A DNA stretch of 15,415 bases from assembly GCA_964556145.1 (NCBI GenBank), contig CAZKVD010000039.1, positions 1 to 15,415 of the forward strand, read 5' to 3'. Positions 14,593 through 15,415 of this stretch are shown here, piece after piece. The position numbers and the translations under genes were made by a program. Within the stretch, counting starts at the first letter, position 1; every line of letters starts with the position of its first letter. The notes below the pieces were generated by a model. It saw nothing but the letters and a program-made list of their open reading frames with translations, searched no databases and was not told the origin of the DNA. Source of the stretch: F1-20-MAGs119 sp964556145 (lineage in GTDB: Bacteria > Actinomycetota > Acidimicrobiia > Acidimicrobiales > Ilumatobacteraceae).

Positions 14593-14595
14593 ATT
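14590..14595 (+). promoter_or_regulatory. -10-like box (TAGATT) for ahcY
   Basis: TAGATT overlaps the TAG stop of the Trm112-like gene. Six bases later are A14602 and G14603, suitable first nucleotides, and the first leader hairpin starts exactly there. The predicted transcript would have a leader of about 89 nt, unlike the other units in the window. Confidence 0.42.
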
Positions 14596-14601
14596 CGTTC
14601 G

Positions 14602-14690
14602 AGCACGGTGACGTGCGCACATCCCTGTCGGGCTGACAGACCGGAGCCAGTGGGCCCCAGCCCGGATCTTCGTATCCGAAAGGTTTTTTC
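14602..14690 (+). promoter_or_regulatory. Structured 5' leader of ahcY, candidate cis-regulatory RNA
   Basis: Three hairpins can be read directly. P1 is GCACG/CGTGC (14603-14607 with 14612-14616) closed by GTGA, a GNRA tetraloop. P2 is CTGTC/GACAG (14625-14629 with 14635-14639) with a GGGCT loop. P3 is CGGAT/ATCCG (14663-14667 with 14674-14678). The P2 loop GGGCT is complementary to AGCCC at 14659-14663, giving a possible pseudoknot that abuts P3. P3 ends next to AAAGG, the ahcY Shine-Dalgarno. Position before ahcY suggests sensing of S-adenosylhomocysteine or a related metabolite, but I do not see the conserved core of the known SAH riboswitch or of SAM-I/SAM-IV. The ligand, if any, is unknown. 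Confidence 0.45.
14679..14683 (+). promoter_or_regulatory. Shine-Dalgarno of ahcY (AAAGG)
   Basis: AAAGG followed by TTTTTTC places seven bases before ATG 14691. It lies directly after hairpin P3 of the leader, so folding upstream could control its accessibility. Confidence 0.55.
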
Positions 14691-15415
14691 ATGCCCAAGC
14701 TGTCCCCGAACGTCGATTACCGCGTTGCCGACCTCAACCTTGCCCCGTTCGGGCGCAAGGAAATCCATCTTGCAGAACACGAAATGCCGGGGCTGCGCTC
14801 GCTGCGCAAGGAGTTCGGCCAGTCCAAGCCCCTCGCCGGCTGCCGCATCTCGGGTTCGTTGCACATGACCATTCAGACTGCGGTGCTCATCGAGACACTG
14901 ACCGAGCTCGGTGCCGAAGTGCGCTGGGCAAGCTGCAACATCTTCTCGACCCAGGACCACGCGGCTGCAGCCGTCGTCGTCGGGCCCGAGGGAACCGTCG
15001 ACAACCCGCAGGGTGTCCCGGTGTTCGCATGGAAAGGCGAAACGCTCGAGGAGTACTGGTGGTGCACCGAGCAGATGATGACGTGGCCCGATGGTGACGG
15101 CCCGAACATGATCCTCGACGACGGTGGCGATGCAACACTGCTCGTGCACAAGGGTGTCGAGTACGAGCGCGCCGGGCAGGTGCCCGATCCGGGCAGCGCC
15201 GGCAACCCCGAACTGGCCATCGTGCTCGGCTTGTTGCAGCGCACGCTGAAGACCGACCCGCAGAAGTGGACCCGCATGGCGGCCGGCATCAAGGGCGTCA
15301 CCGAAGAAACGACGACCGGTGTGAAGCGTCTCTACAAGATGGCCGAGCGCAACGAACTGTTGTTCCCCGCCATCAACGTGAACGACAGCGTCACCAAGTC
15401 GAAGTTCGACAACCT
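14691..15415 (+). CDS. ahcY: S-adenosylhomocysteine hydrolase (3' end outside window)
   Basis: Splits S-adenosylhomocysteine into adenosine and homocysteine in the cytoplasm, using bound NAD, and so relieves product inhibition of methyltransferases. The first 241 residues are present, open to the window edge. Recognisable blocks: DYRVADLNLAPFGRKEI, the GCRISGSLHMTIQTAVLIETL substrate region, CNIFSTQDHAAAAV, DDGGDATLLVHKG, TEETTTGVKRLY and FPAINVNDSVTKSKFDN. The segment with GNPELAIVLGLLQ and KTDPQKW, between DDGGD and TEETTTG, is the roughly 40-residue insertion of the long bacterial form, also found in mycobacteria. The NAD-binding domain and the C-terminal K-x-Y motif lie beyond the edge. 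The ATG start has an AAAGG site and follows a structured leader of about 89 nt. The mannose-6-phosphate isomerase and SIS-type genes found between pmm and sahH in mycobacteria are absent here. Confidence 0.97.
   Translation, partial: MPKLSPNVDYRVADLNLAPFGRKEIHLAEHEMPGLRSLRKEFGQSKPLAGCRISGSLHMTIQTAVLIETLTELGAEVRWASCNIFSTQDHAAAAVVVGPEGTVDNPQGVPVFAWKGETLEEYWWCTEQMMTWPDGDGPNMILDDGGDATLLVHKGVEYERAGQVPDPGSAGNPELAIVLGLLQRTLKTDPQKWTRMAAGIKGVTEETTTGVKRLYKMAERNELLFPAINVNDSVTKSKFDN

Noticed and set aside
14684..14689. T-run after hairpin P3, read as an intrinsic terminator (attenuator)
   Set aside because: The T-run is separated from the stem by the GAAAGG region and lies between the Shine-Dalgarno and the ATG at normal spacing; a 5-bp stem five bases away would be a poor terminator. 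Translation control is more plausible.
14602..14690. Known SAH riboswitch before ahcY
   Set aside because: By eye the conserved GAGGAGCG-type core and the partner segment of that class are not found. A covariance search would be decisive, so the leader is reported as an unassigned structure instead.
1..15415. Mobile elements, CRISPR arrays, defence systems, tRNA or rRNA genes
   Set aside because: No transposase, integrase or phage motifs, no direct-repeat arrays and no recognisable tRNA or rRNA sequence were seen on either strand.

Overview
The window looks like a chromosomal stretch of a high-GC actinobacterium, most likely class Acidimicrobiia or a close relative. This rests on the actinobacterial neighbourhood (DUF3499, phosphomannomutase, Trm112-like, long-form ahcY), on the GT2/DUF5719-type pair, and on promoters that place the -10 box directly before the start codon. 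A run of 10 Ns at 11098-11107 shows that this is draft or metagenome-assembled sequence. I see no phage genes, transposases, CRISPR arrays, tRNAs or rRNAs; nearly every base is coding.

Layout. Bases 1-338 hold the end of a GDP-mannose 4,6-dehydratase (gmd, +). Converging on it are two minus-strand genes: a Wzx/MATE-like polysaccharide flippase (348-1685) and a small phasin-like helical protein (1739-2173). A perfect 17-bp inverted repeat lies between these two. Divergently, 2257-7381 is a tightly coupled plus-strand operon: a 1064-residue GT2 glycosyltransferase fused to a large membrane part, a secreted or anchored protein of four ~110-residue repeats (DUF5719-like), and a membrane-anchored thioredoxin-like protein. 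FtsH (7387-9384, -) converges on it. Divergent from ftsH come DUF3499 (9445-9702), a CPBP/CAAX protease (9726-10442), a large GT-C/YfhO-like membrane protein (10469-12932, with an assembly gap inside), phosphomannomutase/phosphoglucomutase (12938-14323), a Trm112-like protein (14347-14592) and the start of S-adenosylhomocysteine hydrolase (14691 to the window end).

Function. gmd, phosphomannomutase, the GT2 fusion, the GT-C-like protein and the flippase form a theme: production of mannose-derived nucleotide sugars and assembly or export of a cell-surface glycan. FtsH and the CAAX protease are membrane-protein quality control. AhcY recycles S-adenosylhomocysteine.

Points that most deserve a second look. 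(1) Nine apparent transcription-unit starts have a TAnnnT-like -10 box (often TAGCNT); in eight of them it lies 6-9 nt before the start codon, implying leaderless mRNAs, whereas operon-internal genes use Shine-Dalgarno sites. (2) The exception, ahcY, has a ~89-nt leader with three hairpins and a possible pseudoknot next to a Shine-Dalgarno site. (3) The flippase -10 box and GTG start are embedded in the 17-bp palindrome. (4) The two large glycosyltransferase-like membrane proteins share C-terminal features. I found no clearly new multi-gene defence or mobile system.
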